Positions 54,703 through 64,000 of a DNA stretch of 64,000 nucleotides are shown one piece after another (position 1 is the first letter of the stretch; each line of letters opens with the position of its first letter). Position numbers and translations under genes: made by a program. Source of the DNA: Bursaphelenchus xylophilus (lineage: Eukaryota > Nematoda > Chromadorea > Rhabditida > Aphelenchoididae); the NCBI GenBank assembly GCA_904066235.2, contig CAJFCV020000003.1:6324001-6388000 (forward strand), in the 5' to 3' direction. The notes under the pieces were generated by a model. It was not told the DNA's origin. It searched no databases and was given only the letters and a program-made list of their open reading frames with translations.

Positions 54703-55916
54703 TTAGGTTGGGACGAAAGTTTTCCCCTTAATTTTCGGGAAAAGTTATGGAAGTTGTGGAACTTCCTGGAAAGTTCTATCATGTGGCTATGTAAGGGTGA
54801 CTTGATAGCATATAGACTGATATGTAACTTGTCCCCATAGCGCTCTCCAAACGTGGAAAAATTTCCGTCCCAAAGTTGCTGTTTCGATGCGTCAAATTTT
54901 AAAACTATCGCAGAATACTAAAACCCATGGAAGATATAACCAAAGTCTAGGATGTTATAGGCAAGGACGTCCTCTTTTATGGTGTGGCCAAGTATTGGTT
55001 CCAGAGGTTCAAAAAAGGAGTTAGACGACCAAGTTCTGGCGGCCATCTGAGATAGATGATGACGCCCTAAAAGGCTTAATCGTGAGCTGTCCCAAATTGC
55101 CATTACGTGAACTTGGAGAGCTCTTTAGGTTCTCCCATACTACCATTATGGACCATCTACCTCGGTTGGGAAAAATGTGGAAGTGTGGTTAATTTGTTCC
55201 GCACGAACTTTCGGAGTCACGGCATACACTGTTGCTCCTCATTTTTGTCGTACCGCCGCATGGTGACTTGGCTGACCAATATCATTACTGGAAACCAGAA
55301 ATGGGTGATGTATATAAACCATACCCGCAAGCTTCAGTAGCTTGAACCCGACCATCACGGTGAACCAACCCCAAAACCAAAATTCACCCAAAAAAGGGCA
55401 TGTTCTGCGATTGGTGGACTTGTATGGGAGGTATTTATTAGGAATGGCTCCCTGATGGTAAAACTGTCACTAAATAACATTATTATCGCCAGTTGGACCG
55501 CGTCGCCGAAAATGCTAGATAAAAGTGGAACAAATGTTCCTCCTTCACGACAACGCCTGCTACCACATTGCAAAAATCGCGCGCAAAAAATTCAGGGAGA
55601 ATGCATGGACTTTGCTGCCCTACCCACACTACACCCCAGCCTTGGCACCTTCTGATTACCATTTGATCAGATCGCTAAGCTACCGTTTGGGAGATGTGCG
55701 GTACGATTGTTTGGGGGACCTCAAAACAGGTCTTTCTGACATTTTTTATTATAAATACCCCAGTTTTTAAGCTCGCCAATTGAATCCTTGTCGGAACGTT
55801 GGCAATACGTAGTGGATACCGACGGTGGATGTTATGTTTGGTTTCCCGTTACAACTGTCAAAATAAATTTGTTTGGAAAAAAAAAGAAAAAGGGGAAAAC
55901 TTTCGTCCCAACCTAA
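54703..55916 (+). mobile_element. Inactive mariner-family transposon
   Basis: 1214 bases with inverted ends TTAGGTTGGGACGAAAGTTT and the matching complement, flanked by TA duplications (54701-54702 and 55917-55918). The size fits mariner (about 1.3 kb). Broken transposase fragments are readable in several frames: KYWFQRFKKGVRRPSSGG near 54990 (helix-turn-helix region) and LLHDNACYHIAKIARKKF near 55545, followed by PALAPSDYHL. The two catalytic Asp residues in HDN and SDYH are separated by exactly 34 residues (DD34D, mariner type). Stops and frameshifts show it cannot make a functional enzyme. Confidence 0.9.
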
Positions 55917-56429
55917 TACGTGGCCGCGTGTTCATACCGAAATTTTCGAGATCGGTGGAATTATATTTTCCATTCCCTGAACTCACTGGTTATCACACTC
56001 TCTTTTTCGTCGTTTCGTTCCTCTTCTCGTTGACTGTTGTACCTTGTTTTTATCTTATAATATATTAAATTCTATCTTATTCAACAGGTTTTTATTTAAA
56101 TAAAACTTCAAATCATATTCGAGAATTTTCTTGTTTTCTTCTTTGGACGCTCTTTTTGAACATCCATCAATATTTACTTGAAAGAAAAGTTACAAATATT
56201 TGCTATCATCCCTTTTAGAAACAACGAAACTTGTGGTGTAAACACTTTCATTGCTGCGTTGGTCCGTAAATACTCTTATAATTTCCTTTTGATCAGTTTT
56301 AGTTGCGCAAGCGCGGGTTGCTCCTCAAAATATTGAAAATCGATATTAGGTGTACAAAGTGTCCAATTATTATTTTTTTTACTTTTCTCTTCCAGATCAG
56401 TGATAAAAAACATACTTTGACCTCTTGAG
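55917..56429. other. AT-rich spacer after the mariner element
   Basis: About 510 bases upstream of the PEBP gene. No gene or structured element was seen. Confidence 0.4.
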
Positions 56430-57280
56430 ATGGCGTTACGTTCTCTTTTACAGACATCCCAGATTTCTCTGGGTCGCTCATCTGTTTTTTCTTTCCGCAA
56501 CGTTAGGTATGCTCACATCTTCCGTGTTTTCATCTAACATGTATTACAAGCAAACGGCATTCTTATTATTTTTAAGTTTCCCTTGCAGTTCTGCTAGAAC
56601 CATGGTTTCTGAAGCCTTTAAGAAACATGAGGTAGTCCCTGACGTTCTCACGACGGCCCCGACCAGGAAAGTTGATGTTTCTTTCAACTCAGGCGTCAAG
56701 GTAATGTCAATCAGAAATTTAATGAACTTTTTCAGGCTGAACTAGGGAATGTTTTGACGCCAACTCAGGTGCAAGATCCTCCAAAATTGTCATGGGATGC
56801 TGAGCCCGGAGCTCTCTATACACTGGTGAAAACTGGTATGTTTCTTTTTGTTTTCATGTACCTGAAAAACGGATCTTACATTAAAAGTATTTTGTTGGGA
56901 AAGATGCAAATCAATGGAAGGAAATTACAGATCCTGATGCGCCATCTCGAAAAGAACCAAAATTCCGAGAATGGCATCACTGGTTGATCGTGAACATTCC
57001 GGGAAATGACATCTCCAAGGGCGACGTTCTTTCTGAGTACATTGGAGCTGGCCCTCCACCTGAGACTGGACTTCACCGTTACATTTATCTTGTCTACAAA
57101 CAGCCAGGGAAGATTGAAGACAAGGAACATGGAAAATTGGGTCTGTCTGGTGCCAAAAGAAACAACTGGAAGGTCGCTGACTTTGCCAAAAAGCATAACC
57201 TTGGTGACCCCGTGTTTGGAAATCTTTATCAAGCCGAGTATGATGATTATGTGCCAAAGTTGTATGCTAAATTGGGTTAA
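56430..57280 (+). CDS. Phosphatidylethanolamine-binding protein (PEBP/RKIP family)
   Basis: Start at 56430 gives [20 protein letters not shown], a basic, Ser-rich leader that could target mitochondria; a later Met ([14 protein letters not shown]) is the conventional start. Family marks: [19 protein letters not shown], the ligand-site [18 protein letters not shown], the second conserved block [20 protein letters not shown], and an end [16 protein letters not shown] at about 57278-57280. Four exons. PEBPs bind anionic phospholipids and can inhibit Raf signalling in mammals; the worm role is not evident from sequence. Closest in layout to C. elegans F40A3.3. Confidence 0.9.
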
Positions 57281-57794
57281 ATATTTGAGTTACAATAGTT
57301 ATTTGATGTTTAAATCTGCCAATCTTCTAGTACTTTCTGGCTGACTCTTTTATCTTGTAATCCTTCTAGGCGGCGTTGTAATAAATGCTTATTTATATTT
57401 GATGAAATGTATTTTTTCGTAATACATGAGTTTTGCAATGGGCCCAAATTTGGGATTCTTGACGTCCGAACTTCTTATCCGATCTCAGAGTTGTTTTCGG
57501 TATCGGGAGAAAAGCGGTTTAGGCGCAGGTTGGATGGAGAATAGCGTGTGCGTGTTTGTCAATTTGAAAAGCGGATTAAAGGCTGCCAAACCGCCGTAGG
57601 CCGGACTTTCAGCCTGATCCTTAAGAGATTCATTTGCTTAATTACAATTAAGCAATGGCTGATTCTAATCGAAGAGGCTAATGCCCCCAAATCGCTTTTC
57701 TTTTTCGGGCGAAGTTGGTGGGCCCGCTTTGTATTGCCTTTATTTCCCACCGAAACCTCGGCATCGTTTCCTCGAATGTCTGTGTTTCGTACTC
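57281..57794. promoter_or_regulatory. Spacer upstream of dac-1
   Basis: About 510 bases between co-oriented genes. The frame of the dac-1 start is open upstream to about 57680, so a longer N-terminus cannot be excluded. Nothing else is evident. Confidence 0.3.
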
Positions 57795-59608
57795 ATGGAG
57801 CATATAAATCTAACCATGGAAGTGGATACTGGCCCTCAGTCCAGTCGCAGTTCCCTGATCACCGAGTTCTCAGGTGAACTTCCAATCCGAGCGCAGTTAT
57901 TCGATGTGAGAGGGATTAAGATAGCTGGATTTATGGTCAACGATCGACCTATGGTCTGTTTGCCTCAGGTAAATTTTCTCAAAAGCTTTGCAATCTGTTT
58001 CTGTTTCTTCAGATCTATGAGATTTTCTTGAAAGAATTGGTCGGTGGCCTTCACACAATCTACACAAAGCTGAAACGTCTGAATATTCATCCTCTGGTAT
58101 GCAATGTCGAGCAGGTCCGGGCATTGAGAATGGCTGGGGCCATCCAATGTGGTGTGAATAGATGCAAATTGATAGACTTGTCCGACCTCAGCACTTTGTT
58201 AATGGATTGTGAAGATGCAAGGTAAGTTTTGTATTACAGTACATAATTTTCCTCAGCACCCGCCCTGGGCGACCTCCGAAGAAAGTGGCTTCGATCCCCG
58301 AGCTGCATCCAGAATCTCGGCAACTTTGTTCTTCTTCATCGTCGATGACTTCCTTCTCCAACAACATGTCCTCCACCATGTCTAATCTCTCTTCTAATAT
58401 GGGTTCCAACCTCTCCTCCAATCACTCCTGCTCCCTCCAGATTCTGAATGAGCTTCTTCCCTTTAATCAACCCACTTTTGTCGTCCAACAAATGGTTGCA
58501 GCAGCTGTTGCGCAACAACTAAATCATCAGCATTTAAATATTGCATGTCCTTCTAATGCCTCGTCAACTTCGTTCAATCTTCAAGATTTGAACTTTGCCC
58601 CTTCCTTGGATGAAACTCAAAGTGGCCAAGAAAAGAGTGAAGAATGGCTGAAGGCAGGAAAAGATGACAATAAAATGATGACAGAGCCCATGGAAAATAA
58701 CGAGTACAAGCAAGAAGAACCCTCCAGTCATGAAAGTTCTGAGGAAAAGGCTTTGGACGGCAGCGATTCGTCATTAAAGCCCTCAGGCAGAAATTCGGAG
58801 ACTGATACCAGCTTTTACCGGGAGAAATCGAGTTCCACGAATGATCAGGACAGTGGATCTGGAGCCCAAAGCAGTACGTCACCTCGGAATGAGAGAGAAC
58901 AAGGGAATGGAGTCCTTTCAAGTGTCGTCTCGTTGATTGACACTGCTCAGAACTCGTTAAAGAAACAGAGTGAGAGTTTGACTGGTAAGTTTAACATTAT
59001 TTTGATTGATGGTATTGACGTTACAGATCTCATAGCCACTATTCATGGAGAGTTGAAGGAGTTTAGTCGACGGGATCGAATTTCGAGAATGGAAATTTAC
59101 ATGGAGCGTCAGAAAGCGGGTCAGTTTATACTCGTAAAGGCAGCCATAAAATTTGCTTATTTCAATTTCCAAAACGGAGATGACCGATATAATTTTAGAA
59201 ATATTACGCATAGTCGCGGCAAAAAGTCCTTGGAATTTTCTGCGACTCTGCACATGAACTCGAAAAAACATTTTGCACCGTGCATCCGGCCCAAAAAGTG
59301 AGCTTGCACAGTGCATTTTTTTTGCCCTAAGCCGCGCGCGATTCCTATTTTTCGCAGCGACAAATCACTTCTTCGGAGTACGACAGTGAAAATGCAGTGC
59401 AGTGCCGCGGAAATTCTGAAGACTTTTTGGATGGAGATACGAGGTTTCTGTTGTTTTCGGGGAAGCTGTATATTTTATTAAAACCTTGTGTTTTCAGCTC
59501 ATTATATGCGTCGTTATACGGCCCTCAAATATATTCATCACAATCGTTGTCATCATCACAAAAAACATCGTCATAAAACGGAGGAATCGACCCAGAAAGA
59601 CGAGTAGA
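57795..59608 (+). CDS. dac-1: Dachshund-family transcription co-regulator
   Basis: Start at 57795 (MEHINLTMEVDTGPQSSRSS). The DACHbox-N/SKI domain is clear: LFDVRGIKIAGFMVNDRP, CLPQ, LKELVGGLHTIYTKLKRL, HPLVCNVEQVRALRMAGAIQ, GVNRCKLIDLSDLSTL, then TRPGRPPKK. The middle is Ser/Asn-rich (58320-58440) and Gln/Ala-rich (QQMVAAAVAQQLNHQH). The C-terminal coiled coil of vertebrate DACH is reduced to a short stretch (SLIDTAQNSLKKQSESLT; LIATIHGELKEFSRRDRI). The last exon is His/Lys-rich (HHNRCHHHKKHRHK), with TAG at about 59606-59608. Dachshund proteins act with Six/Eya factors; in C. elegans dac-1 acts in sensory neurons. It is convergent with the CNG channel gene 86 bp away. Confidence 0.88.
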
Positions 59609-59694
59609 AACAAACCAGTAAAACAATAAACGAGTTCTCCTTTTTAAGTTTTTATACTTCTATGTTAAATAATTATAAGTAAGGGGCTGACCCG

Positions 59695-62600
59695 TTAATA
59701 TTCAGAATCGGAATCTGTTTCCTCTGGACGGAGAAGTTTCCGTCGTTCCACTTCGACAGCAGATTCCGTAATATTATTTTTGTCCCCAGCTGAAAATGGG
59801 GTGTGAATGGTGATGACTTCATCGTCTGAGTCATCGCCATTCATCAGTTTTCTTTCCAGATAGTGTACTCGTTCCTTCAGTTTGCTCTCCGTATTTGTAT
59901 GCTCCGCCATTAACCTGGCTAATCTAAAATTATTTCCGATCCTTACTTTGATCTAAAATCACCTTGTTTGTAATATCCTGACGGAGTTTTGTAACTCATC
60001 AGCCATTTCTTCTGCTGTTTTGCTTTCCACTGGAGCAGTTTCGTCGAGTAGATTATCTTTTCTGAGGAGCTCTCTTCCTTTATTGATCAAGATCTTCCTC
60101 GCCTCAGGGTATTCCCGCAAGGCATTCCACAAATCTGTTTTATTGAGTACAAATAAATCTGTGTATCCCAGGGATCGGACATTGGCCGTTCTTCGGTTTC
60201 CATTTTTGCTTCCTAAATTAATGAGATGAGCGATGAAAGTCATCATGTGTTGCGATTACTTTAGCAAAATGGGGTCAGAAAAAAGGCTTAACGCTAATTG
60301 TATAACAATGATGTTTAACGCCTTGGAGCTCTCTCCATTCTGTTTAATCTACGGCACTGGGCCAACAATCTAATTAAAAGGGATGGCCTAATACTTCCAT
60401 GCATTCTAAAAGAGATTAAAATATATTTGTTTTGTCTGGCTTTTTATCTTTACAAAAATACTCACCTTGAATGTTTAGAATACTTAATTCTCCAAAAACA
60501 GCGCCTTCTGAGAGTGTAGCAAAGACCTTGGAGCCATCGTCCGCCACAACTTGCAGCATCCCTCTTTTCACGATGTACATCTCCCTTCCAATGTCTCCTT
60601 TTCGGCAAACAAAATCACCTGGGCTAAACACCTGAAGCTGAAGTTTGAGTACCAGTTCAGCGAGAAGACCAGCTTCGCAATCTTGGAAGATACGAACTTT
60701 CCGGAGGGTCTCGAAATGAACGTGCATAGCTATTTCGGTTTGGAGTTTATTCGGAAGAACTTCCAGGACTTGTTGATCGCTGAGACTTTGTTTGTTGGCC
60801 CAAAGATAATCAAACCACTTAATTACTCGGATCTCCAACTAAAATCAATGATTTTATACAATATTCAATAATAAAATGCGTTGTAAAACCGAACGGCGAC
60901 AATCGGGGCCCGCGACTTTTGGGGCCAATCAAGTTAACGAATTGATGGGAGATATCGTAAAAGTAATTCCGGAGTGTTACAAGTCTGTTGCAAAAATAGT
61001 CAGCGTGTCTACCGTTTCTAAACACCCAAAATTTGGAAAACCTTTAGAAAAAAATTATTTTTTAGTGTATACATGTTTTCAATCCTCTTTAAATCCGTGA
61101 AGGTTTCGTATCCGTCAAATAAACCCTGACACCGCAATTGTAGATTTTATAGGCGTGTCTATCATTTTGAAACAGAGTGTATGTATAATACTCATACATT
61201 TACAACTGGCTGCTAAACGCGTACCGATACAGTGTAAACTTCACCGGGCCCCGGCTGCCCCCTTTGTCCCCCTGCAAAAACTATTCTTTACCTGTTTGCC
61301 AACCCTCCGTAATTCCATGTACTGTTTGATGGAATCCATTCGATTTTGAAAGTTGGTTCGTGCCGCACTCATATTCGATATCATACTACCTACGTTACCC
61401 ACGATTGTAGCAAAGATCAAGACACCGCACATCAAATCGAGGGTGACAAACGCAAATTCGACGTTCTGGACGGGACCAGGAACTTCTCCAATGGTGGTCA
61501 AGATAAGAGTAGACCAGTAAAAACTGTAGATGTATCTTCTGGCCAAGCTGTCATCAATGCCACTAAATGATATAAAGCGTTTATAATGTGAAACCACTTA
61601 CTCGGGGAGTGACTGTTTGTTCTGAACACCGTAGACCCAATTATCAGAACCGAGGCCTATAGTTTCTGATATCAAAAAATAAAAGCACGCATTCCAATGA
61701 ATGATCACAGCGATATACCAAACAACCGCGCCCACTCGAAAGGCATTCGGAAATGAACTTCTAGTCTCAGTATGTTCCATAAATTTGACCAACCTCTCCC
61801 TCTTCAGCAGTCGATTGAATCTTAAAACAGTTGATCGTTTAAATATAAACGTAGTCATGTAATCCAATGGAAGACAACTAAAGATGTCGATCTTGAACTG
61901 GAGACTGTTGAAGTACAAAGTTCTTATTCGTTTAACATCTCTAACCAGAAGCCCTTGCTCCAGAAACCCTACAGAAAGCGTGTAAAACAAGCTTAAGGTA
62001 CCTGTGTGAGTTCTTAAAAACATATCCATCAAATAAATAAGGTCGGTAAAAATATCCAGAGTCAACCAGAAAGGCAGCATCTTACGGGAATCCAAGTCGA
62101 CAAAGACTGATCTGGCAATCACTACCTAAAAATAATAGTATCAGTCTGTCGGGAAAATAATGACCCCAATGTGAAATCGGCAATCGCGCAGCCCCGGTGA
62201 ACAACGAACTGTGTTGGCAGCGAATTTTTGCACTTTGCCGGCGTGACATGTTCTCATTATTTTCCCAGCAGATCGATAATGAAAAGGTTTAAAAAAAACA
62301 TGTTACATCAGAGAATGATGACTTACAATTAGATTGTAAACATAAGCCACTGAAACAACCGCTACCCAATAGTAATAATATCCTTCATTGGCATCAAAAA
62401 CAAGGCTCTTGGAGATGTACTTGAGCCTTCCTTTCGTATACTCTCCGACTTCAGGGCCCTTTCCAACCATTGCTCCCAATCCGATCTTCTCCATGAAACT
62501 CTTGGGCTCTTCTGGTTGATCCGTGATGGCCCCGGTGAGTCCATTCATGTTGGTGACATCAGCCACCTTGTTGGAACGGCCCATTGTCCTAGCACCGGGG

Positions 62601-63082
62601 ACTTCGTCCAGGAAATTAATTTACCTAATAGCCGAGAGTACTCACCTTTTTAATTCCTGGGCGGCTTAGGGTGGCAACCCGCGTGCTCGGGCCCGGCCGG
62701 CCATTAACAATATTATCGGAAGACAGGTCGTTAGCGCCCATTTCATGATGCGACAAGATCCTTTCGTCCTGGGCGGACTTTTTGGTGGGTGTCTAAAGCG
62801 GAATTAAAATAAAATTCTCCAGGATTAAGCATCTTCGCCTCTGGCACAACTTACTCTCGTTCTCGGCCAGTCCCGTAGTTCCAGTTCGGAGTCGACGGAA
62901 CTTATGCGAGACGGTCTGATATATCGTTGAATCCGGGCATCGGTAATATCACTGGGCTTTTTTTGAGAGACCCGATATGAAGACAAGGCATGCACGGGTA
63001 TTTTTTTAAATTCTTCGAAATCGCTGATGTCTTGTGGGGCTGGCGGTAGATTGGCGTCCAATTCAAAAGTTCGGGGCTCCAT
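59695..63082 (-). CDS. Cyclic nucleotide-gated channel alpha-type subunit
   Basis: Start at 63082 ([18 protein letters not shown]). An unusual N-terminal region of about 190 residues, spread over three exons, precedes S1 ([19 protein letters not shown]). S4 has [16 protein letters not shown]; the pore is [17 protein letters not shown] with TIGE as selectivity filter; S6 is [22 protein letters not shown]-linker follows, then the cyclic-nucleotide-binding domain ([47 protein letters not shown]), a coiled coil ([20 protein letters not shown]) and an acidic end [12 protein letters not shown] 59695-59697. Pore and CNBD are closest in my memory to TAX-4/CNG alpha rather than TAX-2 beta. cGMP-gated cation entry in sensory neurons is the known role. 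An intron holds MITE copy 2. Confidence 0.9.
62139..62278. mobile_element. MITE, copy 2
   Basis: 140 bases inside an intron of the CNG channel gene. Left end TATCAGTCTGTCGGGAAAAT, then AATGA; right end in reverse complement TATCGATCTGCTGGGAAAAT, then AATGA. Same terminal design as the copy at 41617-41788, different length and interior. Confidence 0.7.
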
Positions 63083-63410
63083 GGCTATTAGAATTCCCTG
63101 TTAGGATTACCTGTCCTCATTTTTATTTGAAAACGACCATTAAAATCACGGAAAATTTAAAGATTCAGTCATTCGGAAAATTCGCGTAATCGCAGATAAT
63201 CAGAAAACGTATAATACCCCAGAACAATTAAAAGAATCTGTTTTACATTTCACAAACTTCACCTTTGTATTGGAATTGATTAGTCCCATTAAACGACAGT
63301 TATTATACCAGTTGCTAAGAAACGGCGCATCACCTTCTCACTTTACAGCGGCTCGAAAATAGCTTTATACATTTATTTGTCCCTATCATCCGTTTCAAAT
63401 AATTATATTT
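63083..63410. promoter_or_regulatory. Spacer upstream of the CNG channel gene
   Basis: About 330 AT-rich bases between the ORAI stop and the CNG start, both on the minus strand. It is the likely promoter of the channel gene. No element was assigned. Confidence 0.3.
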
Positions 63411-63984
63411 TTAATTTGTCGTGAAAACTGGCCGTTTCTCGTTATTATTGGTGTTGACAGTCGTGTTCTCATCGAGGAACTTCTCCAAGTCTATTACTTT
63501 ATCATTTACCCGTTCCATCGAATGGGAAAATCTATTTTGATGGATCCTCCAGGACAAGACAATAAAGATAATAAGGACGGGGACTGAAATCGCGGTAACC
63601 TTAATTAATTAGTCATATCCTTACCTAGCATCCCCGTAGTGATTAGCGCTGCTGTATAATACTTGACCCCGCCAAACTTAACATAAAATATGACTCCAAT
63701 CTCCACTAAAAAAAGGAGCAGACCTATACATGTCGAGAAAATCCAGGCGAGTTCAATGTACGGACTGAAATTGGTATGAAACTCAACACCTTTTACGCTA
63801 CTCACCTTAACCTGATATGAGGAGAGTCTTGAGTGCACCCTGAGGCTTCGATATAAGGCAGAAGACACGTTGAGATCATTAAGGCGAGTAGGTGGACTGA
63901 TACCAGGAGGGTGGTTACCACACCCAGTAATATCAACAGGGGTCTGGGAGTTTCATCCTCGTATTGCAATTCGACAAGGGCAAC
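63411..63984 (-). CDS. orai-1: ORAI store-operated calcium channel, 3' part
   Basis: The window cuts off the 5' end. The first visible exon (63984 leftward) starts VALVELQYEDETPRPLLI, whose Glu in ALVELQ is the pore selectivity residue (E106 in human ORAI1). TM2 follows (LLGVVTTLLVSVHLLALMIS), then CLLPYIEASGCTQDSPH, TM3 (IELAWIFSTCIGLLLFLVEI), a short loop, and TM4 (MLVPVLIIFIVLSWRIHQN). The end is KRPVFTTN with TAA at 63411-63413. The M1 segment is outside the window apart from its end. ORAI forms the plasma-membrane CRAC pore gated by STIM. Confidence 0.9.
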
Positions 63985-64000
63985 CTACAAGGAAAACTAT

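Noticed and set aside
1..64000. tRNA genes and CRISPR arrays
   Set aside because: GGTTCGA-like box B matches were all inside coding sequence without cloverleaf partners, and no regularly spaced short direct repeats were found.

Overview
The window is nuclear DNA of a nematode. Short introns ending in TTTCAG-like acceptors, AATAAA signals close to stop codons, compact spacing and a worm-typical gene set (cct-5, kin-20, eat-6, akap-1, dac-1, CNG channel, orai, stargazin, NCAM) all point that way. I cannot name the species. No tRNA, rRNA or CRISPR array was seen. Gene models were built by reading splice signals by eye, so internal exon edges are approximate.

Layout. 1-0.6 kb: 5' part of an unrecognised minus-strand gene, followed by repeat-rich DNA. 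1.9-19.2 kb: an unbroken tandem array of 23 small genes, all on the minus strand and 98-280 bp apart. Twenty-two encode very Tyr/Arg-rich, signal-peptide-less proteins of roughly 110-220 residues on one exon plan (M-S-x-Y-x-L-x-R-x-R-S start; an R-x-x-S-x-P site at the start of exon 2; a Y-D-D-Y-W-Y-type exon; an S-P-Y-R tail; often a terminal coding micro-exon). The composition resembles what is published for nematode filagenins of muscle thick filaments, but identity is an inference. This array is the most striking content of the window.

19.8-25.3 kb: cct-5 (-), a small secreted ML-like protein (+), a Tax1BP3/TIP-1-like PDZ protein (-) whose stop codon abuts that of the preceding gene, and a CCDC6-like coiled-coil protein (+). 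26.5-29.6 kb: CK1 delta/epsilon kinase kin-20 (+). 30-32.2 kb: unrecognised minus-strand gene. 33-35 kb: a stargazin/claudin-fold protein and a small PH-GRAM-like protein (+). 35.3-37.6 kb: two long fold-back (inverted-repeat) elements. 37.8-41.0 kb: a TIF1-type RING/B-box/PHD/bromodomain regulator (-). 42.4-46.1 kb: Na+/K+-ATPase alpha (-). 47.4-51.2 kb: NCAM-like IgCAM (+). 52.4-54.6 kb: akap-1 (+). 54.7-55.9 kb: dead mariner element. 56.4-57.3 kb: PEBP (+). 57.8-59.6 kb: Dachshund (+). 59.7-63.1 kb: CNG channel alpha subunit (-). 63.4-64 kb: 3' part of an ORAI channel (-).

The single-copy genes are mainly neuronal, muscle or housekeeping functions with no obvious joint pathway. The array is a functional unit by its shared coding plan, spacing, poly(A) signals and recurrent AACA(C/G)CTG E-boxes upstream of eight members, which would fit muscle (MyoD-class) expression. 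A family of 140-170 bp MITEs (copies at 41.6 and 62.1 kb) and a dispersed repeat (copies at 1.7 and 48.3 kb) were also found.
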